This document shows, piece by piece, positions 28,068 to 38,468 of a stretch of 64,000 nt of DNA. This stretch comes from Agromyces sp. Root81 (lineage in GTDB: Bacteria; Actinomycetota; Actinomycetes; Actinomycetales; Microbacteriaceae): NCBI RefSeq assembly GCF_001429165.1, contig NZ_LMIR01000002.1:1725261-1789260 (forward strand), in the 5' to 3' direction. The position numbers and the translations under genes were made by a program. How positions within the stretch are numbered: the first letter of the stretch is position 1; the number at the start of each line of letters is the position of its first letter. The notes under the pieces are model-generated. The model was not told where the DNA came from. It was given only the letters and a program-made list of their open reading frames with translations, and made no database searches.

Positions 28068-28343
28068 TCAGCCGGCGTCGCTATGAGCGGCGACTCGTTC
28101 CGGCACCTTGTGAGGTTCCAGAGACCGCGGCCGGAGCTCGGCCCGTCCCGCGCGTGACAGGGCAGCGCCGACGACGATGAGCGCGATGCCCACGAAGGCG
28201 ACGGCGAGAGATCCGACACTACTCGCCGGCCAGTCTCCCTGCTCGAGCGCAACGGTGAACAGCGCGGCGCCGATGACGAGGGCGGAGACGCCGATGAACG
28301 TGAGGGCTTCGCCGATGATGGCAAGCTTGGCAGGGCGGCGCAT
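28068..28343 (-). CDS. small two-helix membrane protein
   Basis: A 91-residue protein with two hydrophobic helices (about residues 7-31 and 43-63) and a basic, His-containing tail. AGGAG lies 7 nt before ATG 28343. I do not recognise a family. Confidence 0.55.
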   Translation of the reverse strand: MRRPAKLAIIGEALTFIGVSALVIGAALFTVALEQGDWPASSVGSLAVAFVGIALIVVGAALSRAGRAELRPRSLEPHKVPERVAAHSDAG

Positions 28344-28380
28344 GGAGCACTCCTGAAGGGTGGAAGGTCATGGGTGGACG

Positions 28381-28411
28381 CTGGGGCGGGCTGCACCACC
28401 GCCCGCCCCAG
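28381..28411. terminator. 11-bp hairpin
   Basis: CTGGGGCGGGC/GCCCGCCCCAG with a 9-nt loop, between the small membrane gene and the degraded region. Direction is unclear. Confidence 0.5.
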
Positions 28412-28697
28412 CTAGTGGCGCGCACATCACCGAGGAGTTGCGCATACTCCGCCGCGCGAAGGCGACAACGGTGTTGCCACGGAGAGGCTACCGGAGCTAT
28501 CTCGATTAACCAAGCCGGTCGCGAGGGCGGACCTCCTGCACGATCTCGTGCGGATGCTCTACGACGAGGTGAAGTTCGACCGGGTCGTCTCGTTCGGCGC
28601 GCCGGGGGAGCGAGAGGGGCTTGCTGAGGTCCTGAGTGCGCCAATGAAGCACACCATGGCTATGCATGCCCTCGTCAAGGAGACCGGCGGTCCTTGA
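28412..28697 (+). pseudogene. probable gene remnant without a start
   Basis: The 374 bp between 28344 and 28717 have no convincing intact gene. One frame stays open from about 28415 to the stop at 28695-28697 and its second half reads like protein (DLLHDLVRMLYDEVKFDRVV, then SFGAPGEREGLAEVLSAP), but there is no usable start near its beginning; the first in-frame GTG is at 28549. It looks like the 3' end of a decayed gene of unknown family. Confidence 0.3.
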
Positions 28698-28717
28698 GGG
28701 GCACCGTCACGTAGGGA

Positions 28718-29173
28718 TCAATGCTGGGCGGCCGTATAGAACAGCCACGGGTTCAGCATCAGCAAGACGATGACCGCCACAATCACAGTGACGACCACGG
28801 CGAATCCGGCCATCAGCCAACGGCCGGCCGCGTTCGACGGCCACCGCAGTACACCCTGCCCGGCGAACCCGGCGCCGATGAAGACGCCGATGATGAGCAG
28901 CACCGAGATGATCGCTCCGACAGAGTCCCCGCCGTCACACGCCGTCGAATCAGCGGTGCACGACCGGAACGGCCCGCCCTGACCGCTCGTGTCGTAGCTC
29001 TTCACGCTGACTGAGAGCCAGAGCACCGCGCCGAGCGTCACCGGAAGGCCAGCCACGACTACGGCCAGCGTCGTGAGCAGCGCGCCGATGACTCGGCGCC
29101 AAGAGGGCCCGGCAGGCCGGGACTCAGTTTCGCTGACCGGGCCGGTTGTGGTGTCGTGGTTCATATCAGCCAT
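28718..29173 (-). CDS. hypothetical membrane protein
   Basis: A 151-residue protein with a polar N-terminus, three hydrophobic helices (about residues 28-52, 84-104, 118-142) and a short loop with two Cys (RSCTADSTACDGGD) that could form an exported disulfide. GGAAG lies about 9 nt before ATG 29173. No family recognised. Confidence 0.65.
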   Translation of the reverse strand: MADMNHDTTTGPVSETESRPAGPSWRRVIGALLTTLAVVVAGLPVTLGAVLWLSVSVKSYDTSGQGGPFRSCTADSTACDGGDSVGAIISVLLIIGVFIGAGFAGQGVLRWPSNAAGRWLMAGFAVVVTVIVAVIVLLMLNPWLFYTAAQH

Positions 29174-29366
29174 GCGGTGGACTTCCGATTGGGTGGCTCG
29201 AGCCTACGTGCGGCGAGGCTCGCGGACCCCGGCCGCCGGCGCAAAATGTGCCGAAGGTGGGACCGGGCAAGACCGTGACGGCGAGTGCATCCCGGCGGGC
29301 AGGAGACCGAGACCGGTCTCGAGGTCCTCGGTGGGAGCTTCGAAGAACGCGGCCGGATGCCTCGGC

Positions 29367-30494
29367 TCAGTCCTTCTTCGGACGGATGCGCACGCGCCCC
29401 CGCCCGGTCTCGTCGAGTTCGACCACGCCGCCGCGCGACTTCAGGAAGTCGGTGAACGAGGCGAAGCCGAGCCGGCGCTCTTGGAAGCTCGGGTCCATGC
29501 GCATCATCTGGTTCTTCACCGTGCTCGACGACTGCCACTCCTCGTCGTTCTTCGCGTGGAGGAGTTCGAGCGCCTTCAGCAGCAGACGGCCGGGGTTCCG
29601 CGGGCTCCCGGCCTCGGTGTCGTCGGCCGGCTGGTGGTCGGTGGGGGCGACGAACTGCAGCGCCCGGGCCGAGGTTCGCATGGCCGGCGGCTCGGGCGAC
29701 GTCGCCGCCTCGGCCGGCGCGTCGACTGCGGCATCCGCGACCGACTTCGACGTCGCGCGACGGCGCCGGGCCGGGGCGGGCGCCGACTCCGCAGCGGGCT
29801 CCGTCGCCGCTTCGCCGGTGGGCTCCGCCACGGCCTTCGCGCGCGTTCTGCGGCCCGACGCAGGGGCGGGCGCGGTCGCTGCCGCTGCGGTCTCCGACGA
29901 GGCATCCGCCGCCTCGTCTTCACCGACCGCGGCGTCCGTCGCGAGCAGGGTGTCGTAGTCGGCGTACTCGTCGCACGCGGCGGTGAGGGCCCGGCTCGTG
30001 CCGCCCGCGACGCCGATGCCGACGACGTAGCGGCCGAGGCGCTTGGCCTTCTGCGCGAGGGCGACGTAGTCGGAGTCGCCGGCGACGATCACGATGTGGG
30101 TGAGGTCGTCGATGCGGAACATGTCTTCGACGGCGTCGACGGCCAGGCGGATGTCGGCGCCGTTCTTCGTCGCCGAGAGCGGGAAGAGCTGCACGAGGTC
30201 GACGGCGCGGTCGATGAGCTGTCCGCGGTAGCTCGCGTTGACGGGCGTCGACCAGTCGGCGTAGGCGCGGGCGATCGCGATCGTGCCGAAGGTCGCCGCG
30301 AAGTCGAGCACGGCATCGACGTCGACCGTCGCCTGCGTGAGACGCTCGGCGGTGTCGGACCCGGCCGCGACCGTCTTGCGGCGCGAGGTGTCGCGTCGGT
30401 ACTGCATGTCGCCGTGCAGCTGGTCGTAGCGCGAGATGACGATGTTGTCGAAGTCGAAGTAGAGGGCGACGCGTGGTTCTGCCGAAGTGGCCAT
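29367..30494 (-). CDS. NYN-domain ribonuclease-like protein with C-terminal LOTUS-like domain
   Basis: A 375-residue protein. Residues 1-180 are a NYN/PIN-like nuclease domain with its acidic residues in YFDFDNIVIS, KNGADIRLAVDA and VAGDSDYVAL. A 110-residue Ala/Pro/Glu-rich linker follows, then a C-terminal segment of about 75 residues (FQERRLGFASFTDFLKSRG) that matches the OST-HTH/LOTUS RNA-binding pattern. It probably degrades or processes RNA in the cytoplasm. ATG 30494 has a TAGGGT -10 6 nt upstream (leaderless). Confidence 0.85.
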   Translation of the reverse strand: MATSAEPRVALYFDFDNIVISRYDQLHGDMQYRRDTSRRKTVAAGSDTAERLTQATVDVDAVLDFAATFGTIAIARAYADWSTPVNASYRGQLIDRAVDLVQLFPLSATKNGADIRLAVDAVEDMFRIDDLTHIVIVAGDSDYVALAQKAKRLGRYVVGIGVAGGTSRALTAACDEYADYDTLLATDAAVGEDEAADASSETAAAATAPAPASGRRTRAKAVAEPTGEAATEPAAESAPAPARRRRATSKSVADAAVDAPAEAATSPEPPAMRTSARALQFVAPTDHQPADDTEAGSPRNPGRLLLKALELLHAKNDEEWQSSSTVKNQMMRMDPSFQERRLGFASFTDFLKSRGGVVELDETGRGRVRIRPKKD

Positions 30495-30500
30495 GCCTCG

Positions 30501-30506
30501 ACCCTA
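30501..30506 (-). promoter_or_regulatory. -10 hexamer of a probable leaderless mRNA
   Basis: Minus-strand TAGGGT, 6 nt before the NYN start at 30494. Confidence 0.45.
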
Positions 30507-30566
30507 TGCCTCGCAGCTGCGCGTCGACCGGGTTCCTGCCGGCGCGGTTCCGTCGAACGTGCTCGC

Positions 30567-31550
30567 TCAGGCCCCCGCGACGACCGCGTTGTGCAGTTCG
30601 TCGGTGTCGACGCCCAGGCGCCTGATGCCGCCGCCGACATGGGTGAGCAGCACGAAGCACGCGTCACGCGACGGCGTGATCCAGAACTCGCAGCCGCCCC
30701 ATCCGCCGTGGCCGTAACTGTCGCGCGCGAGCAGGCCGGGCACGTTGTTCCGCAGGTTCCAGGTGAAACCCCAGTCCTGGCCGCGCGACGCCGGGAACGG
30801 CTCGAGCTTCGTCATGCCGACGGTCAGCGGGCGCAGCATCGCCTCGACGGTGATGGGCGCGACGAGCGATCCGTCGTTGCGCAGCAGCGCGCTGCCGACC
30901 GCGAGCAGGTCGGCTGCGCGCCCGAACGCCCCGGCTCCCGGGTGGCCGAGCGCCGCGAAGCGGGCGTAGTCGAGGCCCTGCGCGGCAGCGTCGACGACCT
31001 CGTGCGGCGTCGAATCGACATCGAGGGTGAACCCGTCGGCGCCGACCCGTGCCGCGACCGCGGTGACGGCCTCGAACCACGGCTCGCCGCCGGCATGCTC
31101 GATCATGGCGGCGACGCCCTCGAAGCCGAGGGTCGAGTAGCGGGTCGTCGTGCCCGCCTCGAAGTCGCGGCCGGGTGCGACGAGCGACGCCCGCAGTCCG
31201 CCCTCGTCCATCGGCGGCTCGGCGATCCCCGAGCTGTGGCTCACGAGATGGCGGAGTCGGACGATGTCGTCGCGACCGGCGCCGAAGTCGGGCACGGCGG
31301 CCGAGAGGGGCGTGTCGGGAGTGAGCCAGCCGCGCTCGACGAGTCGCAGGGCCGCGAGGCCGACGAGCGGCTTCGTCACCGAGAAGAGGGGGTAGTGGTC
31401 GTCGACGGATGCCGCGCGCCCCCGTTCGGTGCCGAACGCCTCGAGCGCGACGACGCCGTCGCTCGTGGCGATGCCGAGCACGGCCGTGGGAAGTGCTTCG
31501 GCGGCGACGTGGCGTCGTACCCAGTCGAAGGCGTCGTCGTAGCGGGGCAT
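30567..31550 (-). CDS. serine hydrolase of the beta-lactamase/DD-peptidase fold
   Basis: A 327-residue class C beta-lactamase-like serine hydrolase. The active-site SxxK is SVTK (LFSVTKPLVGLAAL), the second motif is YST rather than the canonical YxN, and the third is HGGWGG. There is no signal peptide, so it probably acts as a cytoplasmic esterase rather than on cell wall. AGAGGA lies 5 nt before ATG 31550. It follows the hydroxyacid dehydrogenase gene after 23 bp, so the two are probably co-transcribed. Confidence 0.85.
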   Translation of the reverse strand: MPRYDDAFDWVRRHVAAEALPTAVLGIATSDGVVALEAFGTERGRAASVDDHYPLFSVTKPLVGLAALRLVERGWLTPDTPLSAAVPDFGAGRDDIVRLRHLVSHSSGIAEPPMDEGGLRASLVAPGRDFEAGTTTRYSTLGFEGVAAMIEHAGGEPWFEAVTAVAARVGADGFTLDVDSTPHEVVDAAAQGLDYARFAALGHPGAGAFGRAADLLAVGSALLRNDGSLVAPITVEAMLRPLTVGMTKLEPFPASRGQDWGFTWNLRNNVPGLLARDSYGHGGWGGCEFWITPSRDACFVLLTHVGGGIRRLGVDTDELHNAVVAGA

Positions 31551-31573
31551 CGGGTCCTCTCGGTCGGTTCGGG

Positions 31574-32509
31574 TCAGCTGCGGTAGACGACGTTGAGCGG
31601 AGTGTCGCCGCGCAGCATCCGCTCGATCTGCTCTCGCAGCAGCCGCGCCATGCGCGGCATCATCGCGGTCGAGGCGCCGCCGACGTGCGGGCTCACGAGC
31701 ACGTTCGGCAACGCGAAGAGCGGATGTCCCGCCGGCAACGGCTCGGGTTCGGTGACGTCGAGCGCGAATCGCAGCCGGCCCGATTCGGCTTCGGCGAGGA
31801 TCGCCTCGGTGTCGGCGACTCGGCCTCGGGCGATGTTCACGACGAGGGCGCCGTCGGGCAGCGCCGCGAGGAATGCGGCGTCGACGAGGCCGGTCGTGGA
31901 GTCGTTCAGGGGTACGCCGACGATGACGATGTCGGCGTTCGGCAGCAGGGTCGGCAGCTCGTCGATGCCGCGGACGAACCCCTGCTCGTCGGAGCGGGCG
32001 CGGCTGGCGACCCGCGTGAGTTCGACCTCGAACGGCGCGAGCCTCGCCTCGACGGCCCGTCCGACGCCGCCGTAGCCGATGAGCAGCACCCGCCGGTCGG
32101 CGAGGCTCTCGTGGCGGGCGGGGGCCCAGCGCCCCTCGCCGGCGGCGCGCACGAAGTCGGGGATGCCGCGCTGGGCGGCGAGGATGAGCGCGAGCGTCAG
32201 CTCGGCGGTCGAGGTCTCGTGCACGCTCGCGGCGTTCGCGAAGACGTGCCCTTTCGGCAGAGCGCCCGGCACGTCGTCGAAGCCGATCGACTGCGACTGC
32301 ACGAGGCGGGTCGTGACGCCCTCGAGCGCCCCGAGTCGTGCGGCAGCACCCATGTACGGCGGCACGACGAGGTCGATGCGGTCGGCGGGTGGCGGGCCGT
32401 CGAGCTTCCACTCGAGCTGCTCCACTCCGGCCGGCAAGGGGCCGAGTGCGAGGAGCGCGTCGCGCAGCGCGGCGCCGGGCAGGGAGACGAGGATGCGGCG
32501 GTCGCTCAC
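31574..32509 (-). CDS. D-2-hydroxyacid dehydrogenase, NAD(P)-dependent
   Basis: A 311-residue enzyme of the D-isomer 2-hydroxyacid dehydrogenase family. The Rossmann motif is VLLIGYGGVGRAVEARL. The catalytic residues are Arg in VNIARGRV, Glu in LDVTEPEPLPAGHPL and His in VSPHVGG. It reduces 2-oxoacids reversibly, but the substrate (glyoxylate, hydroxypyruvate, phenylpyruvate) cannot be told. The start is GTG 32509, with a GATGAT -10-like hexamer 6 nt upstream. Confidence 0.88.
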   Translation of the reverse strand: MSDRRILVSLPGAALRDALLALGPLPAGVEQLEWKLDGPPPADRIDLVVPPYMGAAARLGALEGVTTRLVQSQSIGFDDVPGALPKGHVFANAASVHETSTAELTLALILAAQRGIPDFVRAAGEGRWAPARHESLADRRVLLIGYGGVGRAVEARLAPFEVELTRVASRARSDEQGFVRGIDELPTLLPNADIVIVGVPLNDSTTGLVDAAFLAALPDGALVVNIARGRVADTEAILAEAESGRLRFALDVTEPEPLPAGHPLFALPNVLVSPHVGGASTAMMPRMARLLREQIERMLRGDTPLNVVYRS

Positions 32510-32516
32510 CCGCCCA

Positions 32517-33716
32517 TCATCCCAGACGGGCGGCCCGCTCGCGGGCGCTGCGCCGCCAGGGCGTCGCCGTGAGCCGGCGAGTGAGCCACTCCATCGGGCC
32601 GCGGAGGCCGCGGCGGCGCAGGAGGTCTGCTGCGAGGACCGAGAGCACCCAGACGACGACCGCGATCAGGCAGGCTCCGGCGAAGCCCACGTCGTCGGCC
32701 AGGTCGAGGGTGAACGGGTAGAAGAGCGCCAGCCACACCGCCGACTGCGCGAGGTAGAAGGTGAGCGAACGCTGGCCGAGGGCCGCGAGCGCAGTCGTGA
32801 TGCGCCCAGGGCGGGATCCGGCATGTACGACGAAGAGTCCGACGGCGCAGGCGAGGCCGATGCCGCCGGCGTACCCGCCGATGGTGTGGGCGACGGCGAG
32901 CCCCCACAGCGCCCCCGGCGATGCGACCGACCAGACGCCGGCGAAGGCCAGGGCCTCGGGAAGGCGCATGACCAGGGCGGCGCCGAGCAGCACGATGGTC
33001 GCGATCCGCAGCGTGCGCACGTGGCGCGCGGGCTCGTCGAGAATGCGTCGCCTCGCGCACCAGATGCCCAGCGCCATGCCGGGTACGACCATCGGCACGG
33101 CCAGGATCGTCTCGGGAAGCCAGGTCGCCAGCTGCGAGACGACGTGTGCGAGGTAGTCCGTCGCCATGTAGGGGACCATGGTCTCTGGAGCGCCCAGCGC
33201 TTGGGCGGCGAGGGCGCGCTCGGTCTGCCAGGCGATGAGCGTGATGGCGAACGGCAGTGCGACGGCGGCGCTCCAGAGCAGCACGCGGTCGCTCGAGCGG
33301 ACGAGCCAGGCGAAGCCCAGCAAGGCGATCCCGTAGACCGCGATGATGTCGATTGGCACCAGGAGCGCGGTGTTCAGCAGGCCGATGACGAGGAACACCA
33401 GGCCGCGACGATGCAGCACGCCACGGATGCCTCCCCATCCCTCACCCGACGCTGCCCGACTCGCAGCGAACTGCCCGAGGCCGTAGCCGAACAGGAAGAT
33501 GAACATCGATCGCGCCTGGTTCTCGGCGACCAGTGCCCTGATGAACTCGGCCGACTGGTCGAGCCAGTCGGTGCCCCAGTCGGCGACGAAGGCCGGGGCG
33601 TGCGCGAGGGCGATCAGGAGGAGCATGACGCCGCGCGCGACGTCGGGTGCGACGGCGCGGACGCGGTCGGGGGATGCGGTCGAGGTGACCGAGGTGGAAG
33701 GTGAAGCGGTCGCCAT
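32517..33716 (-). CDS. DUF418 domain membrane protein
   Basis: A 399-residue polytopic protein. The N-terminal PDVARGVMLLLIALAHAP and the RSMFIFLFGYGLGQF segment are typical of DUF418/YeiB-like proteins, and the C-terminal half has ALGQRSLTFYLAQSAVW. The family is related to membrane acyltransferases, but its function is unknown. GGAG lies 6 nt before ATG 33716. It is divergent from the HTH regulator at 33897, and both promoters lie among shared TTGCA repeats. Confidence 0.82.
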   Translation of the reverse strand: MATASPSTSVTSTASPDRVRAVAPDVARGVMLLLIALAHAPAFVADWGTDWLDQSAEFIRALVAENQARSMFIFLFGYGLGQFAASRAASGEGWGGIRGVLHRRGLVFLVIGLLNTALLVPIDIIAVYGIALLGFAWLVRSSDRVLLWSAAVALPFAITLIAWQTERALAAQALGAPETMVPYMATDYLAHVVSQLATWLPETILAVPMVVPGMALGIWCARRRILDEPARHVRTLRIATIVLLGAALVMRLPEALAFAGVWSVASPGALWGLAVAHTIGGYAGGIGLACAVGLFVVHAGSRPGRITTALAALGQRSLTFYLAQSAVWLALFYPFTLDLADDVGFAGACLIAVVVWVLSVLAADLLRRRGLRGPMEWLTRRLTATPWRRSARERAARLG

Positions 33717-33747
33717 AGTGGTCTCCTTTGCTTTTCGTGCCAACCGA

Positions 33748-33776
33748 ACGCTACGTTGCATTCAGTGTGCTTGCAA
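33748..33776 (-). promoter_or_regulatory. promoter of the DUF418 gene
   Basis: Minus-strand TTGCAA (33776-33771), a 17-nt spacer and TAGCGT (33753-33748). TTGCATTCA and TTGCAATGA half-sites recur here and at about 33815, 33833 and 33857 and are probable binding sites of the divergent regulator. Confidence 0.55.
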
Positions 33777-33896
33777 CAAGATGTCCCTCATTCGCGCTGG
33801 TTTCATGGCGATTGTTGCAATGAGTGTGAAGCTGAATGCATCGCTTGTCTGGTAGCGTTGCAATGACCTGAAGCTGAACGAACGATCGGAGACGGC

Positions 33897-36207
<2,311 letters not shown>

Positions 36208-36269
36208 CTCGCTGCGCGTTCGGGCTCGCTGCTTCTCGCCTCCACGCTTCTCGTCTTCGCCATCGAGGT

Positions 36270-36315
36270 GACGCTTGTTGTCGGTTCGGCGTCCTGTGAA
36301 CCGACAACACGTGTC
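36270..36315. terminator. bidirectional hairpin between gdhA and the MFS gene
   Basis: Arms around TTGTTGTCGGTTC (36275-36287) and GAACCGACAACA (36298-36309), 10-nt loop, between convergent stops. Confidence 0.65.
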
Positions 36316-36344
36316 ATGTCGACGAGCCGAGCAGGGGAGCGACG

Positions 36345-37856
36345 CTAGGTGCGCGGCTTCGGCAGGCGGATCGGCGAGGTGAGCGCCACCTCCGCCGAGA
36401 AGTCGGCGGGCACGAGCCGGTCGTTCGGCACGTGCGGCACGAGCTCGCGGTCGGCGTCCGACCCGCGTTCGCGCTCGGCCGCGCGCTTGCGATCGGTGTC
36501 TCGATCCCGGCCGAACTCCCGCTCGAGTTCGCGCTCGAGCTGATCGACCCCGATGGTCGGAACGGCCTGCGTGGTCACTGCCGCGATCGCAGCGGTCGGG
36601 GCATCCGAGAACGATACGACCGGTCGCCAGGCGTACCGCGGATGCCGCGCCAGCCGCATTCCCCGTGAGATCACGAGCCAGCCGAGGCCGATGAGCGCGG
36701 CCACCGTCGCGGCGATCGCCGCGAGCCCGAGCGCCCAGCGGGGACCCATGCCGTCGGCGACGGCACCAACGATCGGCGCGCCGATGGGCGTGCCGCCGGC
36801 GAGGATCGCCATGTACAGCGCCATCACCCGGCCTCGCAGCTCGGGCTTCGTGGTGGTCTGCACGTAGCCGTTCGCGGTCGTGAGGATCGTCACCGCGCCG
36901 AGTCCGATGAGGATCGTGGCGGCGGCGAACGTCCAGTAGGTGGGCATGAGCGCGGCGGTGAGCGTCGCGAAGCCGAGGAACGCGCAGGCCAGGATGATCA
37001 CCCGGATGCGGGCGCGCTCGCGCCGCGCGGCGAGGAGCGCGCCGGTCAGCGAGCCGATCGCGAGGATCGAGGAGAGCAGTCCGTACTCGCCGGCGCCGCG
37101 GCCGAACTCGACCGCCATCGTCGACGAGAAGATCGGGAAGTTCATGCCGAACGCGCCGATGAGGAAGACCATCACGAAGACGACGACGAGGTCGGGCCGC
37201 CCGGCCACGTAGCGGAAGCCGGCGACGAACTGGCCCTTGGCGCGAGGCGCACGCGGGGTGCGCTTCAGCTGTCGTCCCTTCAGCATCGAGAGCGCGCCGA
37301 GCACCGCGAGGAACGTGAACGCGTTGATGACGAAGACCCAACCCGAGCCGACCAGCACGATGAGGAAGCCGGCGACGGCGGGGCCGATCATGCGAGCGGT
37401 GTTGAAGGACGCCGAGTTCAGGGCGACCGCGTTCGACATGTCGGAGTTCGAGACGAGGTCGGAGACGAAGGTCTGCCGCGCGGGGTTGTCGATGGCGTTC
37501 ACGAGCCCGAGTGCGAGCGCGAAGAGGTAGAGGTGCCAGAGTTCGGCCTGGCCGAAGACGAGCAGGAGGCCGAGGGCGAGTCCGAGCAGCATGAGCGCGG
37601 TCTGCGTCACCATGAGGATCTTGCGGCGGTCGAAGCGATCGGCGATGAGGCCGGTGATCGGCACGAGCAGCAGCTGCGGGGCGAACTGCAGCGCCATGGT
37701 GATGCCGACGGCGAAGGCGTCGTTGTCGGTGAGTTCGGTGAGCACCACCCAGTTCTGGGCGGTGGCCTGCATCCAGGCGCCGACGTTGGAGACGAGGGCG
37801 CCGATGAACCAGATTCGATAGTTGCGGTGGGCGAGGGAGCGGAACATGGCACTCAC
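36345..37856 (-). CDS. MFS exporter (DHA3/EntS-like)
   Basis: A 503-residue MFS protein with 12 helices: N-terminal FRSLAHRNYRIWFIGALVSN, GLIADRFDRRKIL after helix 2 and the pair DNPARQTFVSDLV between the halves, as in EntS-like multidrug or siderophore exporters. The C-terminal 100 residues form a highly charged cytoplasmic tail (ERELEREFGRDRDTDRKR). Its ATG overlaps the stop of the MarR gene (ATGA), so it is co-regulated with and probably repressed by that MarR. Confidence 0.87.
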   Translation of the reverse strand: MSAMFRSLAHRNYRIWFIGALVSNVGAWMQATAQNWVVLTELTDNDAFAVGITMALQFAPQLLLVPITGLIADRFDRRKILMVTQTALMLLGLALGLLLVFGQAELWHLYLFALALGLVNAIDNPARQTFVSDLVSNSDMSNAVALNSASFNTARMIGPAVAGFLIVLVGSGWVFVINAFTFLAVLGALSMLKGRQLKRTPRAPRAKGQFVAGFRYVAGRPDLVVVFVMVFLIGAFGMNFPIFSSTMAVEFGRGAGEYGLLSSILAIGSLTGALLAARRERARIRVIILACAFLGFATLTAALMPTYWTFAAATILIGLGAVTILTTANGYVQTTTKPELRGRVMALYMAILAGGTPIGAPIVGAVADGMGPRWALGLAAIAATVAALIGLGWLVISRGMRLARHPRYAWRPVVSFSDAPTAAIAAVTTQAVPTIGVDQLERELEREFGRDRDTDRKRAAERERGSDADRELVPHVPNDRLVPADFSAEVALTSPIRLPKPRT

Positions 37857-38350
37857 TGGGTGATGAGCCTCCTGAGGATGGTCGTCGCCTCGGCGAGCGT
37901 CTCGCGTTCGGCTGGGGTGAGGGTGGCGAAGCGCTTGGCGAGCCAGGCGTCGCGTCGCCGGCGGGTCTCGAGCACGATCGACTCGCCGGCCGTTGTGGCG
38001 GAGACGATGACCTTGCGGCCGTCGTCGGGGGAGGCCGCGCGGGTGGCGTAGCCGGACTCGACGAGGCAGTTGACGGTGCGGTTCATCGACGGGGCGGTGA
38101 CGTGTTCGAGTTCTGCTAGACGGCCGATGGTGAGCGGCCCCTCGGTCGAGATCCAGCCGAGCGTCGAGAACTGCGAGCCGCTGAGCTCGGTCTCGGTGCG
38201 CTCCTGCCTGAGGCGGCGGGAGAGGCGCATGATCGCGATGCGCAGTTCGGTGCTCTGCTCGGCGATGGTCCGACGTCGAGCGGATGGCGCGCGTCCGGGT
38301 GTTTCAGGGGTGACTCGTGCGACCGGGGCAGGGCGCGAGTCATCCGTCAT
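37853..38350 (-). CDS. MarR family repressor
   Basis: A 165-residue MarR protein with a winged helix (LTIGRLAELEHVTAPSMNRTVNCLVESGYATRAASPDDGRK). It is translationally coupled to the exporter gene. A minus-strand TACACT -10 lies 7 nt before ATG 38350, so the mRNA is probably leaderless. The palindrome next to that -10 is the likely autoregulatory site. The divergent neighbour is the first D-arabinan gene, so the two systems share 118 bp. Confidence 0.87.
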   Translation of the reverse strand: MTDDSRPAPVARVTPETPGRAPSARRRTIAEQSTELRIAIMRLSRRLRQERTETELSGSQFSTLGWISTEGPLTIGRLAELEHVTAPSMNRTVNCLVESGYATRAASPDDGRKVIVSATTAGESIVLETRRRRDAWLAKRFATLTPAERETLAEATTILRRLITQ

Positions 38351-38357
38351 ATTGCTT

Positions 38358-38383
38358 AGTGTAACAAATTAGCCTTGCTAATT
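38358..38383. promoter_or_regulatory. MarR operator and -10 hexamer
   Basis: Palindrome AATTAGC-CTT-GCTAATT at 38367-38383; minus-strand TACACT at 38363-38358, 7 nt before the MarR start. Confidence 0.7.
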
Positions 38384-38407
38384 ACCTGTGTGGATCCCTC
38401 CGAATCC

Positions 38408-38445
38408 TGAAATCGGTTTCAAAATCCGTCCCGTCGTCGTATCGT
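38408..38445 (+). promoter_or_regulatory. LacI-type operator and promoter of GH183 gene 1
   Basis: Operator TGAAATCGGTTTCA (38408-38421) overlaps a TTTCAA -35 (38417-38422), with TATCGT (38440-38445) 17 nt downstream. One of five copies in the window. Confidence 0.75.
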
Positions 38446-38468
38446 GTCGGTGACGATCGAGGAGGATC

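Noticed and set aside
28045-28086. 13-codon frame with a strong binding site overlapping the acyltransferase stop
   Set aside because: Too short to support; the binding site may be chance, and the sequence has no recognisable role.
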